DNA of 64,000 nucleotides from Isoetes taiwanensis (GCA_021234155.1 JAJEKV010000047.1:11222201-11286200); one strand, 5' to 3'. Positions 11,701-23,939 are shown, numbered from the stretch's first letter. The notes: generated by a model from the letters alone, not told the origin. Made by a program: numbers and translations.

Positions 11701-14700
11701 GGCCTTGAACACGGACCCTAAAACCACCCGGGCGGCTTGCCCCAAAGTCCTCTCCCGAAGGCCTTGGCGTGGACGGGCAACTTCCCTCTCGGAACCGTCA
11801 TCAATCTGCGCCAATGGACTCAGAACGTCGACATTGCCCTAGGGACCAAGTTTTGTGGCCAGAAGCCCACCCCTTCTCGAAGAAGCGCCAAACTATCTCA
11901 TGTGCAACGCACTCGTAGTCAATTGGCCTAGGAGGTGGCTGTTGAATACTGCAATGTAGGGCGTAAGTGTTTCTTTCTTTTGCAAAATTGACCGTGTAAC
12001 TTGGTCCCTAGGGTAATTTTGGCATTCCGGACGATGTGGCGAAGTCGGATCGGCATTTCGGAGCCTCCGCAATGTCCGAACGACAAAACACTTTGGTTTC
12101 TACATGCCCCTTGGGGACGCCGCGTTTGATATGTTATCCCGGACGGATGTTGGATTTTTGGACCTTCTCGGACCAGGTTCACGGAACAAAGGATTCAACG
12201 CGATCCGGATCACGGGGCCGAGATCCGGGAGTGCGACCTTTAGCGTACACCCCCCCGGCGGAGCGCTGCCAGGAAAGGCTGCCTCGGGAAGCTTTTTGGG
12301 GCTCGCCTCCTGGGGTTCGGACTCTCCCCTCTAATGAGGAGGCCTTGCAAGGTCCTGGCCTTGTTTGACTTGGGCAAGTGTGCCAGCTCGGCTGCCCAAC
12401 ATCAGGCTGCCCGGACTGTTCTAGTGCAAACTATTTGATTTAAACCTTATCCAAAATTTTTGAAAGTTGGCTGTATGTTGGCGATGACTTAAGAAGCTAG
12501 GTGACAAAAAATCAGAATTTAAGTCCGTACTATGCATTAATTACGAATTTACTGAATGTCTTGCTACTTTGCAAAAGCGGCCCTTGACTTATTTGCCACA
12601 ACGGGGAGATGCAGTCCAAACTCCATTCCGTCGGTTTCCCTTGCTTGGCGTTCTCAAGCGCATGTGATTGGCCACGTCCCAAATGCAAAAGACCAAAACT
12701 TCGGCACCCAAAAACGCAAAACCACAAGCTAGAACCCGACAACTCATAGGGTTTACGTTTGGGGCTCTATGCTTGTCGGTTGACTAGGACCTTCTTGCCC
12801 GTGTCTTGGCGTAGAGGGGGTGTTGGCCTTGAGAGCACGGACCCTAAAACCACCCTAGCGGCTTGCCCCAAAAGTCCTCTCCGAAGGCCACAGCGACGAG
12901 CGGGCAACTTTCCCTCTCCGGGCCGTGATGCATCTCTGCCAATGGACTCGAACGTCGACATTGCCCTAGGGAACAAGTTTTGTGGCGAAGCCCACTCCTT
13001 CTCGAAGAAGCGCCAAACTATCTTATGTCCAACACACTTTCGTAGTCAATTGGCCTAGGAGGTGGTACATTGAATCTTTTGCAATATAAGGCATAAGTGT
13101 GTCGTTTTTTGCAAAACCCGGCGGTGTAACTTAGTCCATAGGGTAATTTTGGCATTCGGACGATGTGGCGAAGTCGGATCGGCATTTGAACCTCGCAATG
13201 TCCGAACGCGACAAAACACTTTGGTTTCTACAGCACGCCCTTGGGGCGCTTGGCGGTTTGATATGTTCTCCCGGACGGATGTTGGATTTTTGGACCTTCT
13301 CGAACTAGGTTCCTTGAACAAAGGATTCAGCGGTGGGATATCTGAAACCGAGATCCGGGAGTGTGGTCTTTAGCGTCGCCCCGTGAGCGGCTGCCCGAGA
13401 AAAGGCTGCCTCGGGAAGCTTTTTGGGGCTCGCCTCACGGGGTTCGGACTCTCCCCTCTAATGAGGAGGCCTGCGCAAGGTCCTGGCCTTGTTTGACTTG
13501 GGCAAGTGTGCCGGTCGGCTGCCAACAACGGGCTGCCTTGGACCGTTCTAATGCAAACTATTTGATCTAAACCTTATCCAAAATTTTTGAAAGTTGGCCT
13601 GTATGTTGGCGATGACTTAGGAAGCTTCGTGACAAAAATCAGAATTTAAGTCCGTACTATGCATTAATTACGAATTCTGAATGTCTTGCTCTTTGCAAAG
13701 CGGCCCTTGACTTCTCGCCACAACGGGAGGATACAGTCCAAACTCCATTCCGTCGGTTTCCCTTGCTTCAGCGTTCTCAACTGCATGTGATTGGCCACGT
13801 CCCAAATGCAAAAGACCAAAACTTCGGCACCCAAAACGCAAACCACGCTAGAACGACAACTCATAGGGTTTACGTTTGGAGGCTCTATGCTTGTCGGTTT
13901 GACTAGGACCTTGGCGTGTCTTGGCGTAGAGGGGGGTGTTGGCCTTGAACACGGACCCTAAAAACCACCCGGAAGCGGCTTGCCCCAAAGTCCTCTCCCC
14001 AAGGCCACGGCGACGAGCGGGCAACTTTCCCTCTCGGGCACGTGATCTGTCTCGCCAATGGACTCAGAACGTCGACATTGCCCTAGGGAACAAGTTTTGT
14101 GGCCAGAAGCCCACTCCTTCTCGAAGAAGCGCCAAACTATCTTATGTCCAACACACTCGTAGTCAATTGGCCTAGGAGGTGGCTGTTGAATACTGCAATA
14201 TAAGGCATAAGTGTGTCGTTTTTTTGCAAAACTGACAGTGTAACTTAGTCCATAGGGTAATTTTGGCATTCCGGACGATGTGGCGAAGTCGGATCGGCAT
14301 TTCGGAGCCTCTGCAATGTCTGAACGACAAAACACTTTGGTTTCTACTTCGTCGCCCGCGGGGGCGCAGCGGTTTGATATGTTCTCCCCGGACGGATGTT
14401 GGATTTTTTTGGACCTTCTCGGACCAGGTTCCTGGAACAAAGGATTCAACGGTCGGATAAGGGAACCGAGATCCGGGAGTGCGACCTTTAGCGTACACCC
14501 CCCCCGGCGGAGCGCTGCCAGGAAAGGCTGCCTCGGGAAGCTTTTTGGGGCTCGCCTCACGGGGTTCGGACTCTCCCTCTAATGAGGAGGCCTTGCAAGG
14601 TCCTGGCCTTGTTTGACTTGGGCAAGTGTGCCCGGCTTTTGCCCAACATCAGTCAGCCCCGGACCGTTCTAGTGCAAACTATTTGATTTAAACCTTATCC

Positions 14701-15370
14701 AAAATTTTTGAAAGTTGGCCTGTATGTTGGCGATGACTTAAGAAGCTAGCGACAAAAATCAAAATTACAATTTCTGAATGTCTTGCTCTTGCAAAAGCGG
14801 GCCTTGACTTCTAAGCGCCACAACGGGAGGAGTACAGTCCAAACTCCATTCCGTCGGTTTCCCTTGCTTCGCGTTCTCAATCGCATGTGATTGGCCACGT
14901 CCCAAATGCAAAAGACCAAAACTTCGGCACCCAAAAACGCCAAACCCCGCTAGAACCCGACAACTCATAGGGTTTACGTTTGGAGGCTCTATGCTTGTCG
15001 GTTGACTAGGACCTTGCGCAGTGTCTTGGCGTAGAGGGGTGTTGGCCTTGAGCACGGACCCTAAAAACCACCCGGGCGGCTTGCCCCAAAAGTCCTCTCC
15101 GAAGGCCACAGGGCGGACGGGCAACTTCCCTCTCCGGGCAAGATCTCTCTCTGCCAATGGACTCGGAACATCGACATTGCCCTAGGGAACAAGTTTTGTG
15201 GCCAGAAGCCCACTCCTTCTCGAAGAAGCGCCAAACTATCTTATGTCCAACACACTCGTAGTCAATTGGCCTAGGAGGTGGCTGTTGAATACTGCAATGT
15301 AAGGCATAAGTGTGTCGTTTTTTTTCAAAACTGACCGTGTAACTTAGTCCATAGGGTAATTTTGGCATTC
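5739..15370. repeat. Nine-copy tandem array of ~1.12 kb monomers
   Basis: The landmark GAAAGTTGGC(C)TGTATGTTGG begins units at 5739, 6866, 7986, 9103, 10226, 11339, 12462, 13589 and 14710 (spacing 1113-1127 bp). The ninth unit stops at about 15370. Two sequence types interleave. Type A (units 1, 2, 3, 5, 6) has CCCTAGGGACCAAG and CTCATGTG; type B (units 4, 7, 8, 9) has CCCTAGGGAACAAG and CTTATGTCC. Units are GC-rich with no conserved reading frame. Short predicted ORFs recur only because the monomer recurs. Nothing resembles rRNA or a known gene. The array is wholly inside the CACTA element. Confidence 0.9.
7365..7542. repeat. 16-bp inverted repeat inside each monomer (unit 2 shown)
   Basis: CCCTAGGGACCAAGTT at 7365-7380 is the exact reverse complement of AACTTGGTCCCTAGGG at 7527-7542, with 146 bases between. 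The same pair occurs in the other type A monomers. In type B units the arms read CCCTAGGGAACAAGTT and AACTTAGTCCATAGGG and no longer match perfectly. An RNA from the array could form a stem here. Confidence 0.8.
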
Positions 15371-15973
15371 CAAATGATAAGCGGCGTCGGTATTAAAATT
15401 TTTTTTTCAGTTTTTTTTTTTCCAAAAAAAAAAAAGTGACGTCGTTTAACGGCGTTGTTTACGTGGCACTCTGCTGACAATAGCGTGGCGCGCCCGATGC
15501 CGCCCCGCGGCGGCAAAACTGCTGCCGCGTCAGATATTCTAGGCGTCGTTTAACGGCGTCATGTCGGCGTGGCGGGACACTTTGGCGTGCCCGCCGGCAT
15601 GTCGGCAAGCCCGCGAAGGCGGCCGGTCACGTCGATTTTTTAGTCGTCGTTCAACGGCGTCGTGTCGACGATGGCGAGAACGCGGTGGCGTGCCCGGGCA
15701 TGTCGGCAAGCCCGCGCGCCCGGATGTGCCACGCGTCGGATCCACGAGACGGCGTTAAGCGGCGTTTTGTGCCGCGTGGCACGACCGCCGCTTGCCGGCT
15801 TGGCGGCATTACCATGCCACGCAGCGGGCGGTCCGACCGTCAGCCACGAAACGTCGTTGAGCGGCGCCGAAGCGACGTTGTCGTCGTTGAACGACGATGT
15901 CGTCGATGTTCGACGACGACCCGTCGTTCTTCGACGTCGCGACGTCGTTGGACGTCGACTATCCCTTGTAGTG
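15371..15973. repeat. CACTA right subterminal repeats and terminus
   Basis: After the truncated ninth monomer come T and A homopolymers. Then follows GC-rich DNA with repeated GACGTCGTTTAACGGCG and GTCGTTCAACGGC palindromes up to the terminal TTGTAGTG at 15966-15973. Arginine-rich ORFs (15662-16054, 15685-15981) come from the CGTCG repeats and are not genes. Confidence 0.75.
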
Positions 15974-16540
15974 GAGCTTGAATTTAAGCTAGGAATATAT
16001 GTTCTAACACTAAGAAACTATTATAGAACTAAAGTTAGAGCCAAAAATGTGTGACCCCTCACAGAGTGCGCCCAGGGCATTTCCGAAAATTTTGGAAGTG
16101 CTTCTTGCACAATGTGTGAGTGTTGGGCCACTGATCTATGTCTAGACTTGTTCCAATGTAGAAACTAAGGGCACAGTTCGCCTTAACTCTGCGAAATAAG
16201 TAGAATTCAGCCTTCATATCAACCTTGTAGAGTCATCTAGGACCTAAACAGGTGGTGACCACTCACAGAGTGCGCCTAGGGCATTTCCAAAAAGTTTGAA
16301 AGTGCTTCTCGCGCACTGTGTGAGAGGTCAAAACTTTGAACCTTCATAATTTGAGCTATACAGCTCCAAATTGCCTGAAATTTATTGCAATAGGACTATT
16401 AAACAGTCTAGAATCTAAATTAGGTAAAAGTATTATATTCCACCTCAAAATGACCAAAATTGCTCAACCCCTAAATTCTGTCTTCCAAACTAGGGTTTGT
16501 TTAGAAATAGAAGCAATACCTTTTAGTGTACAAGGCTAGA
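15974..16540 (+). repeat. LTR-like sequence, right part
   Basis: Continues the sequence interrupted at 4000. AACACTAAGAAACTA at about 16008 matches the left side, followed by foldback units at 16051-16120 and 16255-16324. The end is uncertain: around 16540 the composition changes to T-poor DNA. No primer-binding site was recognised at that boundary. Confidence 0.4.
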
Positions 16541-19500
16541 ACTACAAAAGAACAAGGGGCATGAATTTTTGAAGACATTGAAGACCCAGGCAATGTACTG
16601 ACAAAAGAAGGGAGGCAAGTGAAAAGACAGACCCAAGAGAGGAAGCACTATGGCAAACACCTCTACAAATGAAGCGAGTAGTACAGGGCACAACTGGCCT
16701 ATCAACAACCTTCATCGAATGGAAGACATACGTTAATCATCTGCATGAAGAACCTTCTCAACTGTCAAGCACCGGCCTGCCACATCCACGAGCTCACAGC
16801 AGAAAGAAGATCTCAACCCCTTCACCGACTCGACGCACACGAGTTCAAATGGAAGAACGCAAGGAAACATAAGGGTGCAAGAGTATGTCGAACGGGGAAG
16901 CCTAGATTAGCATCACGAGTTAGGGTTAAAGAGTATAATCTTTCTTCAAAACGACAATTCATAGCGACACATGAGTGCAAACAAACCAGAGGGAAGACCA
17001 TCACGATCTCACAGCCAAGCCGCTCAAGTGGATGTCAAGCAACATCAACGATAGGCGCAACGACGCTAGAACACCCAAGTCCAGCCATGACGAGCTCCCA
17101 GCTCCCTTGCCCTAGTAAGAAGACAATAATGACTTCAACGATTTCAAAAATAGGGGATCATGATCGAGGAAGGAGAGGAGACACATAATAGGGAAGGCAC
17201 ATCTCCGACTTGAAGGCATATATCAGCATCAGGAGCAAGATCAAGGAGGAGGATAGTCGGTATGAACAAGAGTTCCAGATCCAGAAACACCTGCAAACCC
17301 AAGGAAGGATGATTCCAGTGCCTCAGTCAAGTAGTTCAAGACTCGAAGTGGACCCGACCCAAAGGACGGAGGAGCCGACCTAGCCAACAATCACAGACCA
17401 CTCAAAGGCAACTCGGAGGAGCGATGGCATGTGCAATGGATATGACCACATTTCTAGGCATAGGGGAGGCATCTTGCAAGCAAAGTCCAAGCAACAGGAG
17501 TCGCACTCAGAAATTCAATCGGCCGAGAAATAACACTGTCTACCCGACAATCGCTATCTCAGAGCTTCGAAGACATGCAACAATGCCCAACTGCAACAAC
17601 CAGGTGATCGTACTCAAGCAACAATGGCACTACACTTCAACCTTGTAACGACACACTGCATGTAGGGCAGTCACAATACTCCACATGATAGGTAAACACG
17701 TTAAGGAGGAGCATTCTCAACTCAAAGGTTCACATCGAGGAACGTTCTCCGTGACTTGGGATAACGACCTCAGATCACACACGAAGGTCAACTATAGTCG
17801 CAATGCCTTAAGGAACCCCAGAGTCAAGTAGAACGAGGAACATGCGGCAAAACCGAAGAATCAAACGCGATTGGAGGAGCGAAATCCTAAAGGAATATAA
17901 ACATTTAAGCATATGTTCTTCTATAGATTAGAAAAGTGGATGAATTAAAATCCCAATATAATTCTACATATGTCTATCATAAGTATCAGGTGCTCACACA
18001 TAGTACAAAACATGAGTTTAGGATCATGTTTTAGGGTTTAGCATTTGCATCAAGAAACTCCATCACTTCGACTGCCAAAGGATGAAGCAAAGAACCACAT
18101 GGTATAGCCAAGATCAAGTGTTCGAATGGAAGAGAAAGTAGAGAGAGACGACCAGAGCCCAAGCCAAGCTTCGACTCCGAAGCGGCCTCAAGTAGAAGAT
18201 CGCTCGTCCAGCACAATCAAGATGAGAGATAATATCAGTCATGTCAAGATCCTTAGCGCTGCACCATCTAGGCTTGCACGACGATCTTCGGGATGCAACT
18301 CTACCTCTTGTGGCAGCAGCAACACTAATGACACGAGTGTCCTCAAAAACAGAAGGAGGAACGACCAGACATCTTCAAAAACTGCGGCCACGACCTCAAG
18401 CCGACAGACGTCGAGGAATTCTTCGGGACGACCCGACATCAACGAGCCAACTAAGGAGGCAACCTCTCGACGACCATAATCCTGCCTTATATGGTGATGT
18501 TTAATTTGCAACATGCATGCCAGATGGAGATACACTTAAGAAAGGCTTCACAACGACGGGTTATGACTATGCTCATTCAACAACTAGGTGATGGCTTCGT
18601 CAAGTATACCAACAATTAAAAGAGAAGAAGCCAAAGTTATCTTCGACATGAGGGACCTCAACGCCCAAGATAGAAGCATTCAACACCTTAATGACAAGGA
18701 TAGTAACCAAAGCACCTTCGGCAAAAAGAGAGTTCAAGACAATAGCCAGCCTATTCAAGGACAAGAGTAGATCTACGGCAGAAAGTTCTTCAACTTAAGG
18801 GTCAAGCTACGCAAATATAAGAGTACATCATCCCCGACAGCAAATCAATCACGGAGGAGAGTCATGAGGCTTTACTCGCCAGGAAGATGCACATGTATTG
18901 AGGGACAAAGGCCACAAACAGGAGGCTGGAGAAGTGCTAGCAATCAACATGAGATTCAAAACTGTGGAGCGTGATCAGGTGCAACTAGAAAGTACCACAA
19001 GACCAGAAGGCAGCATAGCATCGTAGAACATGACAACGTCTAAGACATCATATTGAGGAGATCAAACAGGTAAGATGAGAAGCTCGATGGAGAAGCGACT
19101 AGGAGAACCAAGCCAAAGAATCGACGAATCAGCTAGAAACCTCACCAAGCTACGACAACTCGCATGCAACTTCGCGAACCCAAGGATCGACGATTCGAAA
19201 GGCAACTGATGAAGAGAACAACTCCTTACGAGTCTAGCCAAAGGAATTGCGCACAACTTCAAGAGGTGCCTCTAAAGATCTTCAAACATTGTGAAGGGGA
19301 AGCAATTATTGCCCAAGAACAAGATTAAGAAGCAGACCGGAATGCCGAAGCATCAACGACCGTCACATCCTTAGTAAGTATGTGAAGCAGAAGAAAGTTG
19401 TGCCGCAGCCGACAGGCATTGGAGAGCTCAAACATATCAAAGAGTCTATCAATCGAGCACGAGCTGATGTACAAATAAGAGGATATAGATCTTCAACACC

Positions 19501-20060
19501 AGCGCACTAGGAGGAACATCGACAACAATGCTATGGAGTACGTGTGCACCTCGAGGGGAGACACCAAGGGGGCCTAATAGCTTTAATAGTATTTGTAATC
19601 ATAATAGTGTAAGCTATAGGCCTCGCATGCAAAATTTCCCTTGTTAGTCATTCCCTCTCACAGTGTAACAGATCAAAGAAAAGAGATGCCAGACAATTGG
19701 AAGGCGTGAAGCGAGCAACATCCTCAACACTTGTCTGTCAACATGCTACAGGACTCGAAGGATGGAGTTGGCACAACAATATCGGATCTAGAGGCATCCT
19801 TTAGCCACCAAGATAAAGAATTCAACGTGAAGGATGTTTTTCAATGGAACCACCTTCATGTTTTTGGGAAGCGATATAGAAGATTTCAAGTGGTCAACTA
19901 CGCCACCAAAACCACCAGCAATGGGAAGCCTCTAATGAAGAAAGTTGACCTCTACATCGAGGAGGAGCTCAGAGTCACAAGCAACTCGAAATAACGTTAC
20001 CTTGCTGCTTCAAGAAGGCAACGTGTGGATGAGATGCGAGCAAGATTGAGGAGATATTTC
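16541..20060 (+). other. T-poor non-coding retroelement-like interior
   Basis: About 3.5 kb in which the plus strand is rich in A, G and C and poor in T, as in sense strands of plant LTR retrotransposons. Frames are interrupted throughout. I find no gag zinc knuckle, protease, RT, RNase H or integrase motif. The simplest reading is a non-coding (LARD-like) internal domain of the element whose LTR-like part lies upstream. A matching downstream LTR was not found, so this stays tentative. Confidence 0.35.
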
Positions 20061-21185
20061 CTATAATTGGAAAGGAGATGGCATTTTTCTAATTTTAAAA
20101 AAGACAGATAGTATAAAAGAAGGGCAAACTTTAAAACATAATAACTTGGCGACAGTTTATCAGAATAGAGTGATCTTAAGCATTCTGGAAAGCCTCAGAG
20201 TCTAGTTTCAGAATTGGGGTGGCGCCTCTCTTAACTATTTATGGTTAGAGAGTTATCGCAGAAAAGGTGGACAGGGGTCAGATAAGACTGCACGTGAAAG
20301 ATCCTTTGGTGGGTAGCCGGAGCCGGATCTTTGGAGTTTTTGTTGGTTTGGAGTTATCTTTTCTTTTGTTTAGTAGTTTGTCGAAAAGCTTACATGTTTT
20401 ATTTTGTTATTGATTCCTTGTATTTGTGTTTGCAAATATAATAAAACATTAAAGAATGAACCTGTATGAAAGAACCCGCCCCTTTGTCGTTGTCGAAGGG
20501 CTGGGCGGTAAAGCAATGTGCATACCAGGTGATTGGTATATGGACGTATAGTCGTGTCCGGAATGATATAAGTGTGAACTTGGGTGAGGGATTGATCATT
20601 CCTGAATCACAGTAAGTTATAAGAAGATGTTCTATGCGTGACTAACATTTGTGTAACATTTGTGTGCCTATTGTCTGTGTGACTAACGATTCGCCTCAGG
20701 TTAAGGTAATGGTTTACCCACTTAGTCCTTCCTAGGACTAACCCCACCTTTCTCTTCTTCCTTCTTATAGATAGAGTTAGTAGCTAAGTGAGTTTTGCGC
20801 CGCGGAAAGCGTGGAATAATAGCCGAGATGTCAAGGCATAGATTTTCTAAAGACTAGGAGTAGTTTGAAACTCGGATTTCGAGTGTCAAGGACCATTGTT
20901 ACCTCATAATAAAAGAAAGTTATATATTATTTTTGTTCCAATTATTTCTCTGTTTGATATTCAAGTGTTAAACGCCTTAGGAGCGTTTCACTAGCTGATG
21001 ATAAAAAAGAGATAATTTGGCAAATGTATTTACGGTGTTCTTCTTATGCATAGACTGGTGTTTTTGCCTAGTTGGGTCAGCCTATCCACTAGGGTTTTAT
21101 TCATGTCTGTGCATTGTGTATTGCATCTTTGTTCTTGTCAATAAAAAAAGTTTCACATCCTTCCACCAAAAAAAAAAAAAAAATT
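20061..21185 (+). other. Unclassified DNA ending in a poly(A) retroposon tail
   Basis: No coding domain seen. Near the end TCAATAAAAAAAG is followed by TTCCACC and a run of 16 A (about 21168-21183), which looks like the 3' end of a poly(A)-tailed retroposon. The similar CTTCC-poly(A) end of the LINE at 53.67 kb suggests a related family. The 5' limit is unknown. Confidence 0.4.
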
Positions 21186-23327
21186 GTCAATGAGGTGACA
21201 AACATACTTAAAAGTTTTTGCACATGGCTTCCATTCACAATGGTCATGCATCCACAATGTCTTGAATAAAATGACTTTAGGCTATTAGCATTGCACAAAG
21301 AATAATCCCTTTTTTGTGAAGGTAATTTTCATCGCCACAAATATTAATTTTTTTTATGTAGGTGTTATTTATCGCCTTCAAAAATGTCTTTGGTCCTAAA
21401 TAGTTGCTTTACGAACTATACAAATATGATATAGGACGTCACTAAAATCATCAATGATTTCACATTCCATACTACAAGGGGCCATGGGACGATAAGAACA
21501 TGAGCGTGAAGTTCACAATAAAATTAAAACAAAACCAAAAGATTTGGAGACAAAATCTTTAAGATAGTTTTGAAAATACATGAAAACAATTACTTTCTTA
21601 TATCATCGACAAATGAACTATCCTTTAAAAGTAAGAGCAGGTCTATTGCGATTAATTCTTATTTATTAATGTAGATAGGTAGGTAGATATTGATTGATGT
21701 TATTTCAGCTTACACAGGGCCATGAGACAGAACTATACATAGTGTGACTCGAGATATTTGTTCTAAATTAGTGTGTCTTCCTGTTTTGCATGAGGTAAAA
21801 ATTGCTTCTTCTTCTCCTCTTCTCCTACTAATGTCCCAGACATGCGTATTTATTGCTATTTTATTTATTAAACACTTACATAGTATTTTATAGAATTGTC
21901 TATATAAACGTCCTGGTAATGAATTGTTTTGTATTCTTTTAACTCGTCACAATTTAATCAAGCATCTATTGCTTTGTTCTTGCTATGCATTTCTCAAAGG
22001 TACTTTTTAGATTGCCCATGACGAGCAATTTGTTAGCTAGAAAGTATCTTGTGACAAATTCTAAACATATATGCTCCAAAAGCACCCCAAACGAGTGCAT
22101 CCGTCCCCATAATTTGAGATTTTTGCATATTTAAAAACGATCATGGGCAATAGAAATAGTACAACAAAAGAAGAATACAAAAAGTTTCGATAGGCTAACA
22201 AGATTTAAGTTCTACAAACTTAAGAGTTTTTTGGAGATAGTATCTAATAATATATCTCAATAGTTAAGAAGACTAACTTGTCCAAACTTAAATATATTAT
22301 GAAAAGAAGCAATTTTTATGTCATGCTTATGAGAATATCCTATTGGATATATGTCATATGACACATTGTATTGGACATATGACACACCACACAAATGTTG
22401 CTTTGTTGGGTTCTACCCCAACCACCTTATATTGAATGCAACTATATGGGCCTCGATATATATTTGTTCTAGAACTAATGTGTTACCACTACGACTACAC
22501 GGCGAGATGCACAAACCACACCAGCAATTATTTAATTAGAGCTCAATAAGGTAAACTTAGCTATGAAGGTTTATTAGTCGTACATTTAAATAGTGGCTAG
22601 ATTTAAAGACACTACATTGTGTAAAGTTGTGTAAAGCTTCGTGTTCATAACTCTAAATGGGTTCATAACTCTAATAGGTTCATAATAAAAATTTCTAAAA
22701 AGCTATCAGCTGTTGGATAACAAATTTCCCCAAATAGCATCATGCACATGCGTCTATTCATTGTACACGTGGCAGAACCTAAATTAGGAGGATAGCCAGC
22801 GCAGGGCGAGAGGCGACATCTGATAGGCGCAAGCAAGCAAAAGGCCCTTTGTTCTTCGAATCCTGCATGTGTTTGCTCCGTCTTCAACTCGTGGCTTGGA
22901 AACACAACAAGACAAACTCTATAGATCAGAGCAATCCAAAGGAATCGAAGCACAAACCAAGCACAAACCCAAGCAATCCAAGCACAAGCCCATGACAGTG
23001 CCTAATCTCGATGGCAGGCTTATTTAAATGGCAAATTCAATTGGTTCTTTTTCAAGGCAAGACAATAATATAAGACCTAATTTACGAATTCCATTAAAGA
23101 ACATGTATGAGTGGCCATCCTTGCCAGGAAGCGCAGCGGTGGATACAACACTGTATCAGAATTTTGTTGAAATTTTAGCTGAGAGCATCACAGTGCAACC
23201 ACAATTTTCATGTTGCTCCACAATTTTTAGAGCAAGAGCATCACAGTGCACCCCCACAGCAGTGTGTAATTTCGATGCAGCAACCGAGCTACTCTCAGAC
23301 AGGCCTCCTTCTGCTCACAGTTCTGCA
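21186..23327. other. Intergenic, no recognised feature
   Basis: AT-rich sequence without a recognisable gene or repeat family. Short CATATGACACA-type duplications occur near 22350-22395. The long frame 23028-23642 crosses a tandem duplication and is not supported as a gene. Confidence 0.5.
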
Positions 23328-23465
23328 AAACCTGAATATCCGGATTTATATTTTCCATGTGCAGATCCAGCTGCAGATCTCCACGTAGCTGGGCGAAACC
23401 CGAATATCCGGTTTTATATTTGCCATGTGCAGATCCAGCTGCAGATCTCCACGTGGCTGGGCGAA
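23328..23465. repeat. 68-bp tandem duplication
   Basis: AAACCTGAATATCCGG... at 23328 and AAACCCGAATATCCGG... at 23396 begin two near-identical units that contain the internal palindrome GATCCAGCTGCAGATC and end in GCTGGGCG. Because 68 is not a multiple of three, any frame running through reads the two copies differently. This argues against coding. Confidence 0.8.
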
Positions 23466-23828
23466 CTGGGGGCTGGGCGAATCGTCCACGGATGTAGGGC
23501 TAAGAAAGGAAAATGGAACCATGCAAAAAAGGGCAAAAAAATGAACGGCCAAGGTTTTTTTGGAATTCCAAACTTTAAACCTGAATGGAAGAATGATTGC
23601 AGAACTCTAATATTTGTGAGATCAAACACAAATGCTAATTAAAACAAAATAAGACAAAAACCTTAGGAACCAATGGCTGCGATAGATCCAATTTGCATTT
23701 CCAGCGAAAGTTGTAGGACGACCACCTATTATTGCAATAAATCCTAAAACACTGTATGTATATATTATTAGTTTAACCTCTTGCTAACGCTCACACTATC
23801 TCCCCCCGATTGGGGTTATTAAATAAAT

Positions 23829-23918
23829 CAGTGGAAACCCTTCCGGGGTTTTAATATGGAAACCCTTCCGAAAATTCGGAAGGGTTTCCATATTAGAACC
23901 CCGGAAGGGTTTCCACTG
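23829..23918. repeat. Near-perfect 44-bp stem foldback
   Basis: Bases 23829-23872 pair with 23875-23918 around an AA loop, with one G-T type mismatch. Each arm contains two GGAAACCCTTCCG blocks separated by GGGTTTTAATAT. The same block builds the arrays at 26.8 and 27.1 kb. A transcript would form a long uninterrupted hairpin, a possible small-RNA precursor. It could equally be a foldback transposon end. Confidence 0.9.
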
Positions 23919-23939
23919 AAAGTGGAATTTTTCGGAAGA

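Larger units (their letters stand above)
4001..15973. mobile_element. Non-autonomous CACTA (En/Spm-type) transposon
   Basis: The left end reads CACTACAAAAATTTGCCCGC and the right end, read inward on the minus strand, CACTACAAGGGATAGTCG. Both begin with the CACTA-superfamily signature. The three bases GAG precede the left end (3998-4000) and follow the right end (15974-15976), matching the superfamily's 3-bp target duplication. Subterminal DNA at both ends is dense in GACGTCGTTTAACGACGTC-like repeats, the expected transposase-binding type of sequence. No transposase gene is present. Instead 9.6 kb of the interior is a tandem array of ~1.12 kb units. At 11,973 bp it is long for a non-autonomous element, and the array accounts for that. 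Confidence 0.88.

Noticed and set aside
5826-15368. Dozens of 60-200 residue ORFs with recurring peptides
   Set aside because: They recur with the 1.12 kb monomer, differ in frame and length between monomers and match no family; the longest (13958-14560, minus) is not kept in the other units.
15662-16054. Arginine-rich 130-residue ORF
   Set aside because: Composition of CGTCG subterminal repeats at the CACTA end; the frame crosses the transposon boundary.
20219-20235. LTR primer-binding site TGGCGCC
   Set aside because: Matches only seven bases of a tRNA 3' end and is not next to an LTR end.
23028-23642. 204-residue ORF as a gene
   Set aside because: Runs through a 68-bp tandem duplication read in two frames, shows no domain and has no splice or codon support.
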